Shown in pieces: positions 18,645 to 27,249 of a DNA stretch of 64,000 bases (positions are counted from its first letter, which is position 1; every line of letters begins with the position of its first letter). The notes beneath the pieces are model-generated. The model saw only the letters and a program-made list of their open reading frames with translations. It did not search any database and was not told where the DNA came from. The position numbers were made by a program, and so were the translations under genes. This DNA is from Promicromonospora sp042731755 (GTDB taxonomy: Bacteria; Actinomycetota; Actinomycetes; Actinomycetales; Cellulomonadaceae), in NCBI RefSeq assembly GCF_042731755.1, contig NZ_JBHWLR010000025.1, positions 1 through 64,000 of the forward strand, read 5' to 3'.

Positions 18645-20389
18645 GCCGCACCCAGTCCCTGGCGAGCGCGGCGCTGCTCGTCACCGTCGTCACCCTCGCC
18701 AGCCGCCTGGTCGGCTTCGGCCGCTGGCTCGCGCAGGGCGCGTGGCTCGGGTCCGACGGCATCGGCACGGTCTTCAACTCGGCCAACCAGCTGCCCAACC
18801 TGCTGTTCGAGGTCGCGGCCGGCGGCGCGCTGGCGGGCGCCGTCGTGCCGCTGCTCGCCGGGCCCCTGGCCCGGGCGGCGTTCACCGCCGACGGCACCGT
18901 GGCCTCGAAGGAGCAGGCCTCCCGGATCGCGTCGGCGCTGCTGGGCTGGACGCTGGTGGTCCTCGTGCCGCTGGCGGGCCTCACCGCCCTGCTCGCGCGG
19001 CCGATCATCAGCCTGACCGGGCTGGACGATCCCGTACAGGTGGACGTTGCCACGGCGTTCCTGCGGGTGTTCGCCGTGCAGGTGCCGCTCTACGGGATCG
19101 CCGTCGTGCTGGGCGGCATCCTGCAGGCGCACAAGCGGTTCTTCTGGCCGGCGTTCGCGCCGCTGGTCTCCAGCCTCGTGGTCATCGCGGTCTACGGGGT
19201 CTTCTACCTGCTGGCCGACGGCAACCAGCAGGACGTCGCCACGCTCTCGTCCCAGGCACTGGTGTGGCTGGCCTGGGGCACCACCGTGGGCGTGCTGTTC
19301 CTGGCGCTGCCGCTGGTGGTGCCCGTGTGGCGCACCGGCCTGCGGCTGCGGCCCACGCTGCGGTTCCCGTCGGGGGAGGGGCCGCGCGCCGCGCGTCTCG
19401 CCTTCGCGGGCGTGGGCGCGCTGGTGGCCCAGCAGCTCTCAGTGTTCCTCACGCTGCGCGCGGCCAACGCCGCCGGCGGCGACGGCACGCTCTCGGTCTA
19501 CCTGTACGCACAGCAGGTCTACCTGCTGCCGTACGCGGTGCTGGCGTTCCCGATCGCGACCAGCGCGTTCCCGCACTTCGCGGAGCACGCCTCCGCGGGC
19601 CGGACCGGCGAGCTGCGCGACCTGGTCGCCCGCACGACGCGCACCCTGCTGCTCGTGACGGCCCTGGGCATGGCCGCGCTGATCGCGGCCGCCCCGTTCG
19701 TCGAGCAGGTCTTCGACCTCATCGTGCGCGGCGACGCCCCCGGCCTCGCCGCGGGGCTGATCACATTGGCGCCCGGGCTGATCGGGTTCGCGCTGATCCT
19801 GCACCTGTCGCGCGCGCTGTACGCCGTCGACCACGGGCGGGCCGCGGTGACCGCGACCGCGAGCGGCTGGGGCGTCGCAGCGATCGGAGCGGCACTGGTG
19901 CCGGTGCTGTTCGCGTCGCGGACGCGGGAGTCGGTCTGCTTCGAGTCGTCCTCCGCCTGCGTCGACCTCGCGCTGCGGACCGACGTGATGGCGGCCCTGG
20001 GCGCCGTGGGCACGGCCGGGATGGTCGTGGCCGGGCTGGGGCTGCTCCTGGCCGTCCGGCGGCACCTGGGCGCGCCCGCGCTCGGCGGCGTCTGGCGGGC
20101 CCTGCTCGTGGTCCTGGTGGCCGCCGCCGTCGGCGCCGGCGCCGGGCTCTGGCTGCCGTGGCGGCTCGGCCTGTGGGAGAGCTCGTTCCTCACGTCCACG
20201 AACCAGGTGCTGAACGAGGTGCGGTTCGACGGGGGTGAGTTCGCGGCCGAGCTTGGCCTCGGGCTGGCCTTCGGGCTGCTGGCCGCGCTCGTCGCGCTGG
20301 CGGTGGCGGTGCTGCTCGACCGGGACCTGCGCGCCGCCGTCGGACCGCTGTTCAGGAAGCTGGGGAGGAAGTTCTCCCGGAAGGCCTGA
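18641..20389 (+). CDS. MurJ/MviN-like lipid flippase
   Basis: A 582-aa integral membrane protein of the MATE/MOP-type MurJ family, with about 14 hydrophobic helices. The N-terminal pattern (LASRLVGFGRWLAQGAWLG, then FNSANQLPNLLFEVAAGGAL and AGAVVPLLAG) is the MurJ signature. MurJ flips lipid II outward for peptidoglycan synthesis; some actinobacteria have more than one copy, and this one may serve another lipid-linked sugar. GTG 18641 overlaps the preceding stop. A longer in-frame extension would run inside the upstream gene and is rejected. A C-terminal cytoplasmic kinase-like domain, as in mycobacterial MviN, is absent. Confidence 0.85.
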   Translation: MSRTQSLASAALLVTVVTLASRLVGFGRWLAQGAWLGSDGIGTVFNSANQLPNLLFEVAAGGALAGAVVPLLAGPLARAAFTADGTVASKEQASRIASALLGWTLVVLVPLAGLTALLARPIISLTGLDDPVQVDVATAFLRVFAVQVPLYGIAVVLGGILQAHKRFFWPAFAPLVSSLVVIAVYGVFYLLADGNQQDVATLSSQALVWLAWGTTVGVLFLALPLVVPVWRTGLRLRPTLRFPSGEGPRAARLAFAGVGALVAQQLSVFLTLRAANAAGGDGTLSVYLYAQQVYLLPYAVLAFPIATSAFPHFAEHASAGRTGELRDLVARTTRTLLLVTALGMAALIAAAPFVEQVFDLIVRGDAPGLAAGLITLAPGLIGFALILHLSRALYAVDHGRAAVTATASGWGVAAIGAALVPVLFASRTRESVCFESSSACVDLALRTDVMAALGAVGTAGMVVAGLGLLLAVRRHLGAPALGGVWRALLVVLVAAAVGAGAGLWLPWRLGLWESSFLTSTNQVLNEVRFDGGEFAAELGLGLAFGLLAALVALAVAVLLDRDLRAAVGPLFRKLGRKFSRKA

Positions 20390-20464
20390 CTTAGCGAGCG
20401 CGAACGTCGCAGCAGGGGCAGACTCGACCAAAACCGGTCGATAGTTCCCGCGCGATGCGCGCGT

Positions 20465-20489
20465 GTGCTGGTCGTTACACCACCAGCAC
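20465..20489 (+). terminator. hairpin in the pyrG leader
   Basis: GTGCTGGT (20465-20472) pairs with ACCAGCAC (20482-20489) across a 9-base loop, 28 bases before the pyrG start. It could end transcription from the MurJ gene or control pyrG. A shorter complementary pair (CGACC/GGTCG near 20426-20441) precedes it. No pyrimidine-sensing attenuator could be established. Confidence 0.4.
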
Positions 20490-20516
20490 GCCGTACCTCG
20501 TTTAGGATGGAGTTCC

Positions 20517-22193
20517 GTGGTCGAACACCGAAGCAGTCTCCAGTCCCGTCAGCGGTCCGGCGCCTCCACGCCGACCAAGCACATCTTCGTCACCGGTGGT
20601 GTGGCGTCCTCTCTCGGCAAGGGTCTGACGGCGTCGTCACTCGGCCGCCTGCTCCGTTCTCGTGGCCTCAGCGTCACGATGCAGAAGCTGGATCCCTACC
20701 TCAACGTGGATCCCGGCACCATGAACCCGTTCCAGCACGGTGAGGTCTTCGTCACGGAGGACGGCGCCGAGACGGACCTGGACATCGGGCACTACGAGCG
20801 CTTCCTCGACGTCGAGCTCCCCGCCTCGTCCAACGTGACGACCGGCCAGGTGTACTCGCGCGTCATCGCCAAGGAGCGCCGCGGCGAGTACCTGGGCGAC
20901 ACCGTGCAGGTCATCCCGCACATCACCGACGAGATCAAGTTCCGGATGCGCGAGCAGGCGTCCGACGACGTCGACGTGATCATCACCGAGATCGGCGGCA
21001 CCGTCGGCGACATCGAGTCGCAGCCCTTCCTCGAGTCCGCGCGGCAGGTGCGGCACGAGCTCGGCCGCGACAACGTGTTCTTCCTGCACGTCTCGCTGGT
21101 GCCGTACATCGGCCCGTCGGGCGAGCTGAAGACCAAGCCGACGCAGCACTCCGTGGCCGCCCTGCGCTCGATCGGCATCCAGCCGGACGCGATCGTGCTG
21201 CGCTCCGACCGCGTGGTGCCCGAGAGCATCAAGCGCAAGATCGCCCTCATGTGCGACGTCGACAACGAGGCAGTGATCAACTGCGCCGACGCGCCGTCGA
21301 TCTACGACATCCCGCGCGTCATCCACTCCGAGGGCCTGGACGCCTACGTGGTGCGCCGCCTGGGCATGCCCTTCCACGACGTGGACTGGGACGGCTGGAG
21401 CCGCCTGCTGGAGCGCGTGCACGAGCCCGAGCACAACGTCGAGGTCGCGCTGGTCGGCAAGTACATCGACCTGCCCGACGCCTACCTGTCCGTGACCGAG
21501 GCGCTGCGCGCCGGCGGGTTCGCGAACGACGCGAAGGTGGCGATCCGCTGGGTCGCCGCCGACGACTGCCAGACGCCCGAGGGCGCCCAGGCCTCCCTCG
21601 AGGGTGTCGACGCGGTGCTGGTGCCCGGCGGGTTCGGCGTGCGCGGCATCGACGGCAAGGTCGGGGCGCTGCGCTGGTCGCGCGAGAACCTCGTGCCGAC
21701 CCTCGGCATCTGCCTGGGCCTGCAGTCGATGGTCATCGAGTACGCCCGCAACGTGCTGGGCTGGGCCGACGCGTCGTCCACCGAGTTCCACCCGACCAGC
21801 AGCCACCCCGTCGTGGCGACCATGGCCGAGCAGAAGTCGATCGTGGAGGGCGAGGGCGACATGGGCGGCACCATGCGCCTGGGTGCCTACGAGGCGTCGC
21901 TCACCGCCGGCTCCGTCGTGGCCAAGGCCTACGGCAGCGAGAAGGTGACCGAGCGCCACCGCCACCGGTACGAGGTGAACAACGCGTTCCGCGTCGAGCT
22001 GGAGGAGGCGGGCCTGCTGATCTCCGGCACGTCCCCCGATTCGTCGCTCGTGGAGTTCGTCGAGCTGCCCGCCGAGACGCACCCGTACTTCGTGTCCACG
22101 CAGGCACACCCCGAGTTCAAGTCGCGCCCCACGCGAGCACACCCGCTCTTCGCGGGCCTGATCGCCGCGGCGCTCGAGAAGCAGTCCTCATGA
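20517..22193 (+). CDS. pyrG: CTP synthase
   Basis: Amidates UTP to CTP using glutamine and ATP. The N-terminal synthetase domain begins KHIFVTGGVASSLGKGLTAS (P-loop) and contains KLDPYLNVDPGTMNPFQHGE and ITEIGGTVGDIES. The C-terminal class I glutaminase domain has the oxyanion/nucleophile segment TLGICLGLQSM (Cys near residue 400) and the His-Glu pair in TQAHPEFKSRP. Length 558 aa. The GTG 20517 start has GGATGGA 6 bases upstream and leaves an 18-residue extension before the conserved core. The NUDIX hydrolase follows 37 bases later, as in other actinobacteria. Confidence 0.97.
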   Translation: MVEHRSSLQSRQRSGASTPTKHIFVTGGVASSLGKGLTASSLGRLLRSRGLSVTMQKLDPYLNVDPGTMNPFQHGEVFVTEDGAETDLDIGHYERFLDVELPASSNVTTGQVYSRVIAKERRGEYLGDTVQVIPHITDEIKFRMREQASDDVDVIITEIGGTVGDIESQPFLESARQVRHELGRDNVFFLHVSLVPYIGPSGELKTKPTQHSVAALRSIGIQPDAIVLRSDRVVPESIKRKIALMCDVDNEAVINCADAPSIYDIPRVIHSEGLDAYVVRRLGMPFHDVDWDGWSRLLERVHEPEHNVEVALVGKYIDLPDAYLSVTEALRAGGFANDAKVAIRWVAADDCQTPEGAQASLEGVDAVLVPGGFGVRGIDGKVGALRWSRENLVPTLGICLGLQSMVIEYARNVLGWADASSTEFHPTSSHPVVATMAEQKSIVEGEGDMGGTMRLGAYEASLTAGSVVAKAYGSEKVTERHRHRYEVNNAFRVELEEAGLLISGTSPDSSLVEFVELPAETHPYFVSTQAHPEFKSRPTRAHPLFAGLIAAALEKQSS

Positions 22194-22230
22194 AGCTGGG
22201 GATCGTCGGCAGGTGCGGCGGAGGGACAGC

Positions 22231-22863
22231 ATGAGCAGCGACGAGGTCACGGACGTCATCGACCCCCGCCCCGCGCGGCGGCTCGACGTCCCGTTCCAGG
22301 GTTTCGTGGTCGACATGGTCTCCGACGAGGTCGACCTCGGCGAGGCCGGCGGCATCGTCCGGCGGGAGTACGTCGACCACCCGGGCGCGGTCGTCGTCGT
22401 GGCGCTGACCGACGACGGCAACGTGCTCCTGCTGCGCCAGTACCGGCACCCGGTCGGGGCCTTCCTCTGGGAGGCGCCCGCCGGCCTGCTCGACCTGGAC
22501 GGCGAGGACCCGCACGTCGCGGCGGCCCGCGAGCTGGCCGAGGAGGCGGACATGAACGCCGGCTCCTGGGACGTGCTGCTGGACCTGCTGCCCACGCCGG
22601 GCGGCAGCAACGAGGCCGTCCGCGTGTACCTGGCGCGCGACCTCACGCCCGTGCCCGACGACGAGCGGCACACGCGTGAGGCCGAGGAGGCCGACATGGT
22701 CGTGGTCCCGGTGCCGCTGGAGGAGGCCGCGGCGCTGGCGCTCGCGGGCCGGCTGCACAACGCGGCGACGATCGCGGGCGTGCTGGCGGCGGCGATCGGC
22801 CGGGCCTCCGACTGGGAGACGCTTCGCCCTGTGGACTCCCCGTGGGAGTACCGCAAGAACTGA
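22231..22863 (+). CDS. NUDIX hydrolase, ADP-ribose pyrophosphatase type
   Basis: A 210-aa NUDIX protein of the ADP-ribose pyrophosphatase branch. The NUDIX box runs GLLDLDGEDPHVAAARELAE then EADMNAG (about residues 88-113), with the REL and EE metal-binding residues present but Ala instead of the usual Thr before the final Gly region. The preceding RQYRHPVGAFLWEAPAG is typical of ADP-ribose hydrolases. ATG 22231 is chosen for the GGAGGGA 5 bases upstream. Downstream, instead of the usual xerD recombinase gene of related genomes, there is a family A palindrome. Confidence 0.88.
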   Translation: MSSDEVTDVIDPRPARRLDVPFQGFVVDMVSDEVDLGEAGGIVRREYVDHPGAVVVVALTDDGNVLLLRQYRHPVGAFLWEAPAGLLDLDGEDPHVAAARELAEEADMNAGSWDVLLDLLPTPGGSNEAVRVYLARDLTPVPDDERHTREAEEADMVVVPVPLEEAAALALAGRLHNAATIAGVLAAAIGRASDWETLRPVDSPWEYRKN

Positions 22864-22867
22864 GGCT

Positions 22868-22889
22868 GACCTGAGGCAAAATTCAGGTC
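22868..22889 (+). terminator. inverted repeat after the NUDIX gene
   Basis: GACCTGA (22868-22874) pairs with TCAGGTC (22883-22889) around an A-rich 8-base loop, five bases after the stop codon. No T run follows. Confidence 0.4.
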
Positions 22890-22901
22890 GCATGTGTTGC
22901 T

Positions 22902-22967
22902 GACTTCGGTCGGTTGCTCCGAGATCGGTCCGTCGACGGACCGATCTCGGGGCAACCGACCGAAGTC
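22902..22967. repeat. 66-bp palindrome, family A copy 2
   Basis: Left arm begins GACTTCGGTCGGTTGCTCC; every one of 33 pairs is Watson-Crick except one G.T (22918/22951). It is exactly the length of the copy at 7113-7178. Pairs 3/64, 30/37 and 31/36 differ from that copy on both sides so that pairing is kept. It lies between the pyrG-NUDIX operon and the next gene. Confidence 0.92.
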
Positions 22968-23084
22968 GTTTCTGGCGTTCCCCTTGAAGGTGATGGGCTG
23001 CTGCGCGAGTGTCAGTGGTAGGGGCTAGCGTGGGAGACCTGGGTGGGAGATATGTCTGGTATCTCCCCGGGAAGGGGCGCGGCG

Positions 23085-23849
23085 ATGACGGGCACCGAGG
23101 TACAGACCGAGCAGGTGGGTTCCAGGACAGAGCCGACGCCGTCGGGCAGTACGCCGACGTCGGGCGAGCCGCGCCGCAGGATGCCCGCCGGGCTGGCGGG
23201 CGTGCTCGGGTTCGTGCTGGGCGCGGCGCTGACCGCCGGGCTGGTCGCGGGCGCCGTCTCCGCGCTGCGCGACGACTTCCGCGACGCGATCTGGCGGACG
23301 CTGCTCGACGGGCTCAACCCGTTCACCACGGGCCAGGTCGACCGGTCCGAGACGCCGGTGCTGGTCAGCATGCACGACCTGGCGCGGTTCGTGGCGGCCG
23401 AGGCGCAGTACGAGGTGCTGGTCGACCTGGAGAACGACGTGAGGTACGTGCCGAGCTGGCTCGCGGGGGAGCGGATCGTGCTCGCGGTGAACGGCTCGGT
23501 CGACGCGTACGTGGACTTCCGCGACCTGGACGCGGACGCGATCGAGATCTCGGACGACGGCACGACGGTCACCGTCACGCTCCCGGAGCCGGAGCTCGCC
23601 GAGCCCCGCATCGACCTCGACGCCAGCCGCGCCCTGACGGAGGACCGGGGTCTGGTCGACCGCGTGGGTGATCTCTTCGACGCCGACACCGACGCCCGCC
23701 AGGAGGCGCTCGCGACGGCCCAGGACCGGATCTCGGACGCCGCGGCGGGCTCCGACCTGGACGAACGGGCCCGCGCGAACACGACCGCGACCCTGGAGGC
23801 GATGTTGTCCCCGTTGGGGTACGACCAGGTCGTGGTCGAGTTCGGGTAA
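23085..23849 (+). CDS. DUF4230-like membrane-anchored protein
   Basis: A 254-aa protein with one N-terminal membrane segment (about residues 30-56, GLAGVLGFVLGAALTAGLVA) and an extracytoplasmic alpha/beta domain (VLVSMHDLARFVAAEAQYEV, VDLENDVRYVPSWLAGERIV, then a helical TDARQEALATAQDRISDAAA region, ending GYDQVVVEFG). The pattern matches DUF4230 as remembered; the function of that family is unknown. Two starts compete: ATG 23085 (GGAAGGGG upstream) and ATG 23052 (GGGAG upstream); both keep the same domain. Monocistronic, with a family A palindrome upstream. Confidence 0.65.
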   Translation: MTGTEVQTEQVGSRTEPTPSGSTPTSGEPRRRMPAGLAGVLGFVLGAALTAGLVAGAVSALRDDFRDAIWRTLLDGLNPFTTGQVDRSETPVLVSMHDLARFVAAEAQYEVLVDLENDVRYVPSWLAGERIVLAVNGSVDAYVDFRDLDADAIEISDDGTTVTVTLPEPELAEPRIDLDASRALTEDRGLVDRVGDLFDADTDARQEALATAQDRISDAAAGSDLDERARANTTATLEAMLSPLGYDQVVVEFG

Positions 23850-23912
23850 GTGTCCGGGTAAGTCGCGAAGGTCGCTCACCGGGCGTGTCATAACGGCGTC
23901 ACCGTGCTGCGC

Positions 23913-23927
23913 TATTCTCCCCGCGTG
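23913..23927 (+). promoter_or_regulatory. leaderless promoter: -10 box and start codon
   Basis: TATTCT (23913-23918) is followed by six bases and GTG at 23925. The spacing places the transcription start at or next to the first base of the codon. No ribosome-binding site is visible. Confidence 0.5.
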
Positions 23928-24908
23928 ACCAGCGAACCCGACATGCTTCCCAACGTTTCGTCCCTTCCGGCGTGGCTCGTTCCGTCCGTCTACCTCAACT
24001 GGTCCGAGGACTGGCTGGGCGAGGCGGTCGCCATCGCGAGCCGGAGCCACGAGCACCGCCTGCCCGGTGGCGCGGACGGCCCGCAGCGCGGCGACGTCGT
24101 CGTCACCGTCGTGGGCTCCGAGCCGGGCATCGTCGCCGCGGTCGAGCTCATGGGCGCCAGCCAGGGCGAGGACTGGGTCAGCGACGAGGTCTTCGGCCCG
24201 GACAAGCCCGTGGTCTGGGACGACCTCTTCAACGGCGCGGCCGCCTACGCGCGCTCGTCCGGCTGGCTGCCGCAGGAGCACGCCCGCCTGGTGCTCGACG
24301 GCATCGCCCACCAGTACAAGCACGGCGCCACCGGCACGCTCGACGCCGGCAACTGCGAGACCGACGAGCTGTCGCCCAACCTGCACGTGCTGCGCCTGCT
24401 GGGCCACAAGCAGGTCTCGGGCACGGACCTGCGCCGTGAGGAGCGCTGCGCGTCGTGCGAGCGGTTCGTCGACGTCATGCAGCTGCGCCCGCACGACGAC
24501 GGCGCCCACACCGGCCAGACCGGCGAGCGCCCCCTGGCGGACCTCATCGAGCAGACCTTCCTGGTGTGCGGCCCGTGCCACGCCCTGCTGCACCCGCACG
24601 CGGTGCTGTCGCAGCGCGCGCAGATGCGCCCGTCGTGCCCGTCGTGCGGTCAGCGCGGCGCCACCAAGCGCATCGTGTGGGGCCAGGCGATCCACGACAA
24701 CATGAAGCTGGAGCCGGACGTCGTGTACGGCGGCTTCGACACCCCCGTGCCGACGCCGGACTGGTACTGCCCGGAGTGCTACGCGAACTTCTCGTCGGGC
24801 GCCGTGGCGCAGCGCGCCCTGGGCGACGTGCCCGACGCCGTCCCGGTGGGGGTCGGCGCGGTCGGCACCCCCGCGAACGGCGAGGACCTCTGGGTCCCCG
24901 AGGTCTGA
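23925..24908 (+). CDS. hypothetical protein with four CxxC knuckles
   Basis: A 327-aa soluble protein that I do not recognise. The N-terminal 160 residues are acidic and aromatic (LPAWLVPSVYLNWSEDWLGE). The C-terminal half has four cysteine pairs: CASCERF near 183, CGPCHALLHPH near 215, CPSCGQRG near 240 and CPECYANF near 282. These look like two zinc ribbons, so nucleic-acid or protein binding is plausible but unproven. GTG 23925 fits a leaderless transcript; ATG 23943 is an alternative. Convergent with the GH48 gene, the two being separated by a palindrome. Confidence 0.7.
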   Translation: MTSEPDMLPNVSSLPAWLVPSVYLNWSEDWLGEAVAIASRSHEHRLPGGADGPQRGDVVVTVVGSEPGIVAAVELMGASQGEDWVSDEVFGPDKPVVWDDLFNGAAAYARSSGWLPQEHARLVLDGIAHQYKHGATGTLDAGNCETDELSPNLHVLRLLGHKQVSGTDLRREERCASCERFVDVMQLRPHDDGAHTGQTGERPLADLIEQTFLVCGPCHALLHPHAVLSQRAQMRPSCPSCGQRGATKRIVWGQAIHDNMKLEPDVVYGGFDTPVPTPDWYCPECYANFSSGAVAQRALGDVPDAVPVGVGAVGTPANGEDLWVPEV

Positions 24909-24925
24909 TCCGCGCACCCGCTTCA

Positions 24926-24972
24926 CGTGTCAGACCCTCAGGCCACCGAAGGTGACCTGAGGGTCTGACACG
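24926..24972. repeat. 47-bp palindrome, family D, between convergent genes
   Basis: CGTGTCAGACCCTCAGG (24926-24942) and its exact complement (24956-24972), extended by a CACC/GGTG inner stem around a GAA loop; only one C/A mismatch in the whole hairpin. It stands between the stops of two convergent genes (24908 and 24981) and would work as a hairpin in either direction. Confidence 0.85.
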
Positions 24973-24980
24973 TTCCGGGG

Positions 24981-27071
24981 TTACTGCGCGCCCGCGCCCA
25001 GGAGGCGGTCGTACTCCGCCATGGCCGTGGCAACGGCGGTCTGCGCCCAGAACCGGTGGTAGGTGAACTGCGGCACGTCGCCGCCGTCCAGGTACTCCTG
25101 CACCTCGCCGAACATGGGGTCGTCCTCGTAGAACGAGCGCAGGTCCAGGAACGAGACGCCGGACGTCGCCCGGTCGCCGTTCGGGTAGGTCCCGGTCCAG
25201 CCCTGCGGCACGTAGACGCCGTCGCCGCCGGGCTGGTACTCGTCGTCGAACCGGCCGAAGTCGGCGCGGGACTCGACGGTGGCGATGCCCTTGTCGTCGC
25301 TGTTCTGCTCCCACATCGCGTCGAGCAGCGCCTTGGCGGTGTCGGCGGCGGCCTGGTCGCCCGAGGCCGCGGCGTAGTAGATCAGAGTGCGGGCGATGGC
25401 GCCGGCCACGCCGACGTCCTGCCCGTGGCCCGTGACCTCGACGTGCAGGCCGGTGTTGGCGCCCGGGGTCGCCGGGTCCCAGGTGTCCGGGGCTCCGGTC
25501 CAGGACAGCTCGGACGGCACCTGCCAGGAGTCGGCCGTGACCGTGATCTCGTCCAGCACCCAGGGCACCCACCTGTCGAGGATGTCCTGCGCCCGCTCGT
25601 CGCCCGTCTCGTGGTAGAGCTGCGCGATCCGCTCCACGCCCCAGCCCTGCATGCCGAACCACTGGTTCGACGGCGGGTCGTGGTAGACGGGCGCCTCGTC
25701 GTAGACCATGTCGTAGAAGGTGGGCGCGCCGGCGGGGTGCGTGCCGTAGGCCCCGTCCACGCTGTTGGTCGCGCCGCCCGCGATGCCGCCCTCGGCCGAC
25801 TGGAGCCACTGGAAGAACTCGATCTGGCGGTCCAGGCTCACCGCCCAGTCGTCCTGCGCGGTCGGGGAGGCGGGGACCAGGCCGGCGTCGGTGGACAGGG
25901 CGTAGGCCGCGAGCGGGTTCTGGTAGCCGAAGTGCGCGTGCGACGAGCCGATGCGCCAGGCCCAGGGGCCGCTCGTGTCCAGCGCCCCGCCCCACGCGTA
26001 GTACCAGGACAGCAGGTAGTGCGCCGAGCTGCGCCCGGAGCCCGCCTGGCAGCTCGTGGACTCGCAGCCGATCTCCTTGAAGTACTTGTCGAACAGCGAG
26101 TAGCGCAGGTAGTCGCCCATGCGGGACGCCTTCTCGACCGTGCCGGAGACCTCGGCCCCGGCGCCCTGCTCGGTCGCGAACTGCTGGGCCCAGTAGGCGG
26201 CCTCGACGGCGCGGGCGTCGGCGTCGGGCGCGTTGGTGTACTTCCACTGGCGCGCGTAGCTCGCGTCCCCGGTGAACAGGTCCAGGTAGCCGTTGGGGCC
26301 GCCGTAGGAGAAGTCGTCGATGGCGGGCTGGGGGATGGTCTCCCAGACCGACTCCTGCGGGCCGCGCTGGAAGGTGTTGATGTACGACGTGCCCTCGTAG
26401 TCCGGTCCCAGCAGCTCCGAGGAGCCGGGGGCGGCGCCGAAGCCGTACACGTTGTCGACGTCGGCCAGCCAGTGCATGCCGTAGATCTCGTCCGTGCCGT
26501 AGGTCTGGCTCAGCTCCGCGCCGATCGGGTCCTGGCCCACCGCCACACCGGAGTCGAGCCGGGCCGGGTAGGCGCTCGGGTGGTTGTGCTCGGGCGCGTA
26601 GGTGGCCGGGGAGCCCGGGTTGTACGCGCCGTTGGTCGGCTGGTTCTCCGTGGTGGGGATCATGTACGCCTCGAGCGTGTCCCAGGCGTGGTTGAACGGC
26701 TCCCAGTCGCCTGTGACCTGCCCGTACGACGTCTCCAGCCACAGCCAGAAGCTGTATGCCTCCGACGTCGTCTCGTGGCCGTAGTCCGGTGCCTCCACCA
26801 GGAGGGTCTCGGCCGAGTGGTACGGGATGCCCTGCGCCGAGAAGTAGCCGTTGGCCGGGTCGTGCAGCTTCTCGTACAGCGCGAGGAACCGGTCGGCGTA
26901 CTCGCCGGCCGCGGCGCGGGGTTGCGCCTGCGGTGCGGTCTGTGGGGCGGGTGCCCGGTCCCGGCCGGCGTCGAACGGGCCGGCGGTGGCGGGCAGCACC
27001 CCCAGGGCGCCCAGCGACAGTGCGGCCAGTGCTGCTGCGGCCAGGACTCTGCGCCTTCGTACTCTGTTCAT
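24981..27071 (-). CDS. secreted GH48 cellulase (reducing-end exo-cellulase)
   Basis: Processive cellobiohydrolase of glycoside hydrolase family 48. A Sec-type signal peptide (MNRVRRRRVLAAAALAALSL..., probable cleavage after PATA) precedes a single catalytic domain of about 640 residues. Hallmarks are NGYFSAQGIPYHSAETLLVE, EAPDYGHETTSEAYSFWLWL, AHYLLSWYYAWGGAL and DTWDPATPGANTGLHVEVTG. By analogy with clostridial CelF E44/E55, E93 and E104 are the conserved glutamates, E104 being the candidate proton donor. No carbohydrate-binding module, linker or dockerin is present; actinobacterial GH48 enzymes often carry a CBM2. ATG 27071 has GGAGG 9 bases upstream. It lies divergently from a large AfsR-type regulator with a damaged intergenic region between. 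Confidence 0.95.
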   Translation of the reverse strand: MNRVRRRRVLAAAALAALSLGALGVLPATAGPFDAGRDRAPAPQTAPQAQPRAAAGEYADRFLALYEKLHDPANGYFSAQGIPYHSAETLLVEAPDYGHETTSEAYSFWLWLETSYGQVTGDWEPFNHAWDTLEAYMIPTTENQPTNGAYNPGSPATYAPEHNHPSAYPARLDSGVAVGQDPIGAELSQTYGTDEIYGMHWLADVDNVYGFGAAPGSSELLGPDYEGTSYINTFQRGPQESVWETIPQPAIDDFSYGGPNGYLDLFTGDASYARQWKYTNAPDADARAVEAAYWAQQFATEQGAGAEVSGTVEKASRMGDYLRYSLFDKYFKEIGCESTSCQAGSGRSSAHYLLSWYYAWGGALDTSGPWAWRIGSSHAHFGYQNPLAAYALSTDAGLVPASPTAQDDWAVSLDRQIEFFQWLQSAEGGIAGGATNSVDGAYGTHPAGAPTFYDMVYDEAPVYHDPPSNQWFGMQGWGVERIAQLYHETGDERAQDILDRWVPWVLDEITVTADSWQVPSELSWTGAPDTWDPATPGANTGLHVEVTGHGQDVGVAGAIARTLIYYAAASGDQAAADTAKALLDAMWEQNSDDKGIATVESRADFGRFDDEYQPGGDGVYVPQGWTGTYPNGDRATSGVSFLDLRSFYEDDPMFGEVQEYLDGGDVPQFTYHRFWAQTAVATAMAEYDRLLGAGAQ

Positions 27072-27249
27072 GGCGGGGCCTCCGGGTGTGCCTGCGTGCG
27101 TCGTCGGACGCCGCCCGCGGTGCGGGCGCACCCTCGACGGTCGGCCTGCCGGTGCGGTGGGGCAACGGACTTAACTGATTCACACGGCGATGCGGGAGAC
27201 TGCGCACGGGGCCGGGTGCGCGCCCGGGTGCGGGGCGGGATCGGCAAGG

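Noticed and set aside
22190..22234. 14-codon frame starting ATGAAGCTGGGG between pyrG and the NUDIX gene
   Set aside because: Too short, no conservation known, no own ribosome-binding site. It could at most assist coupling.
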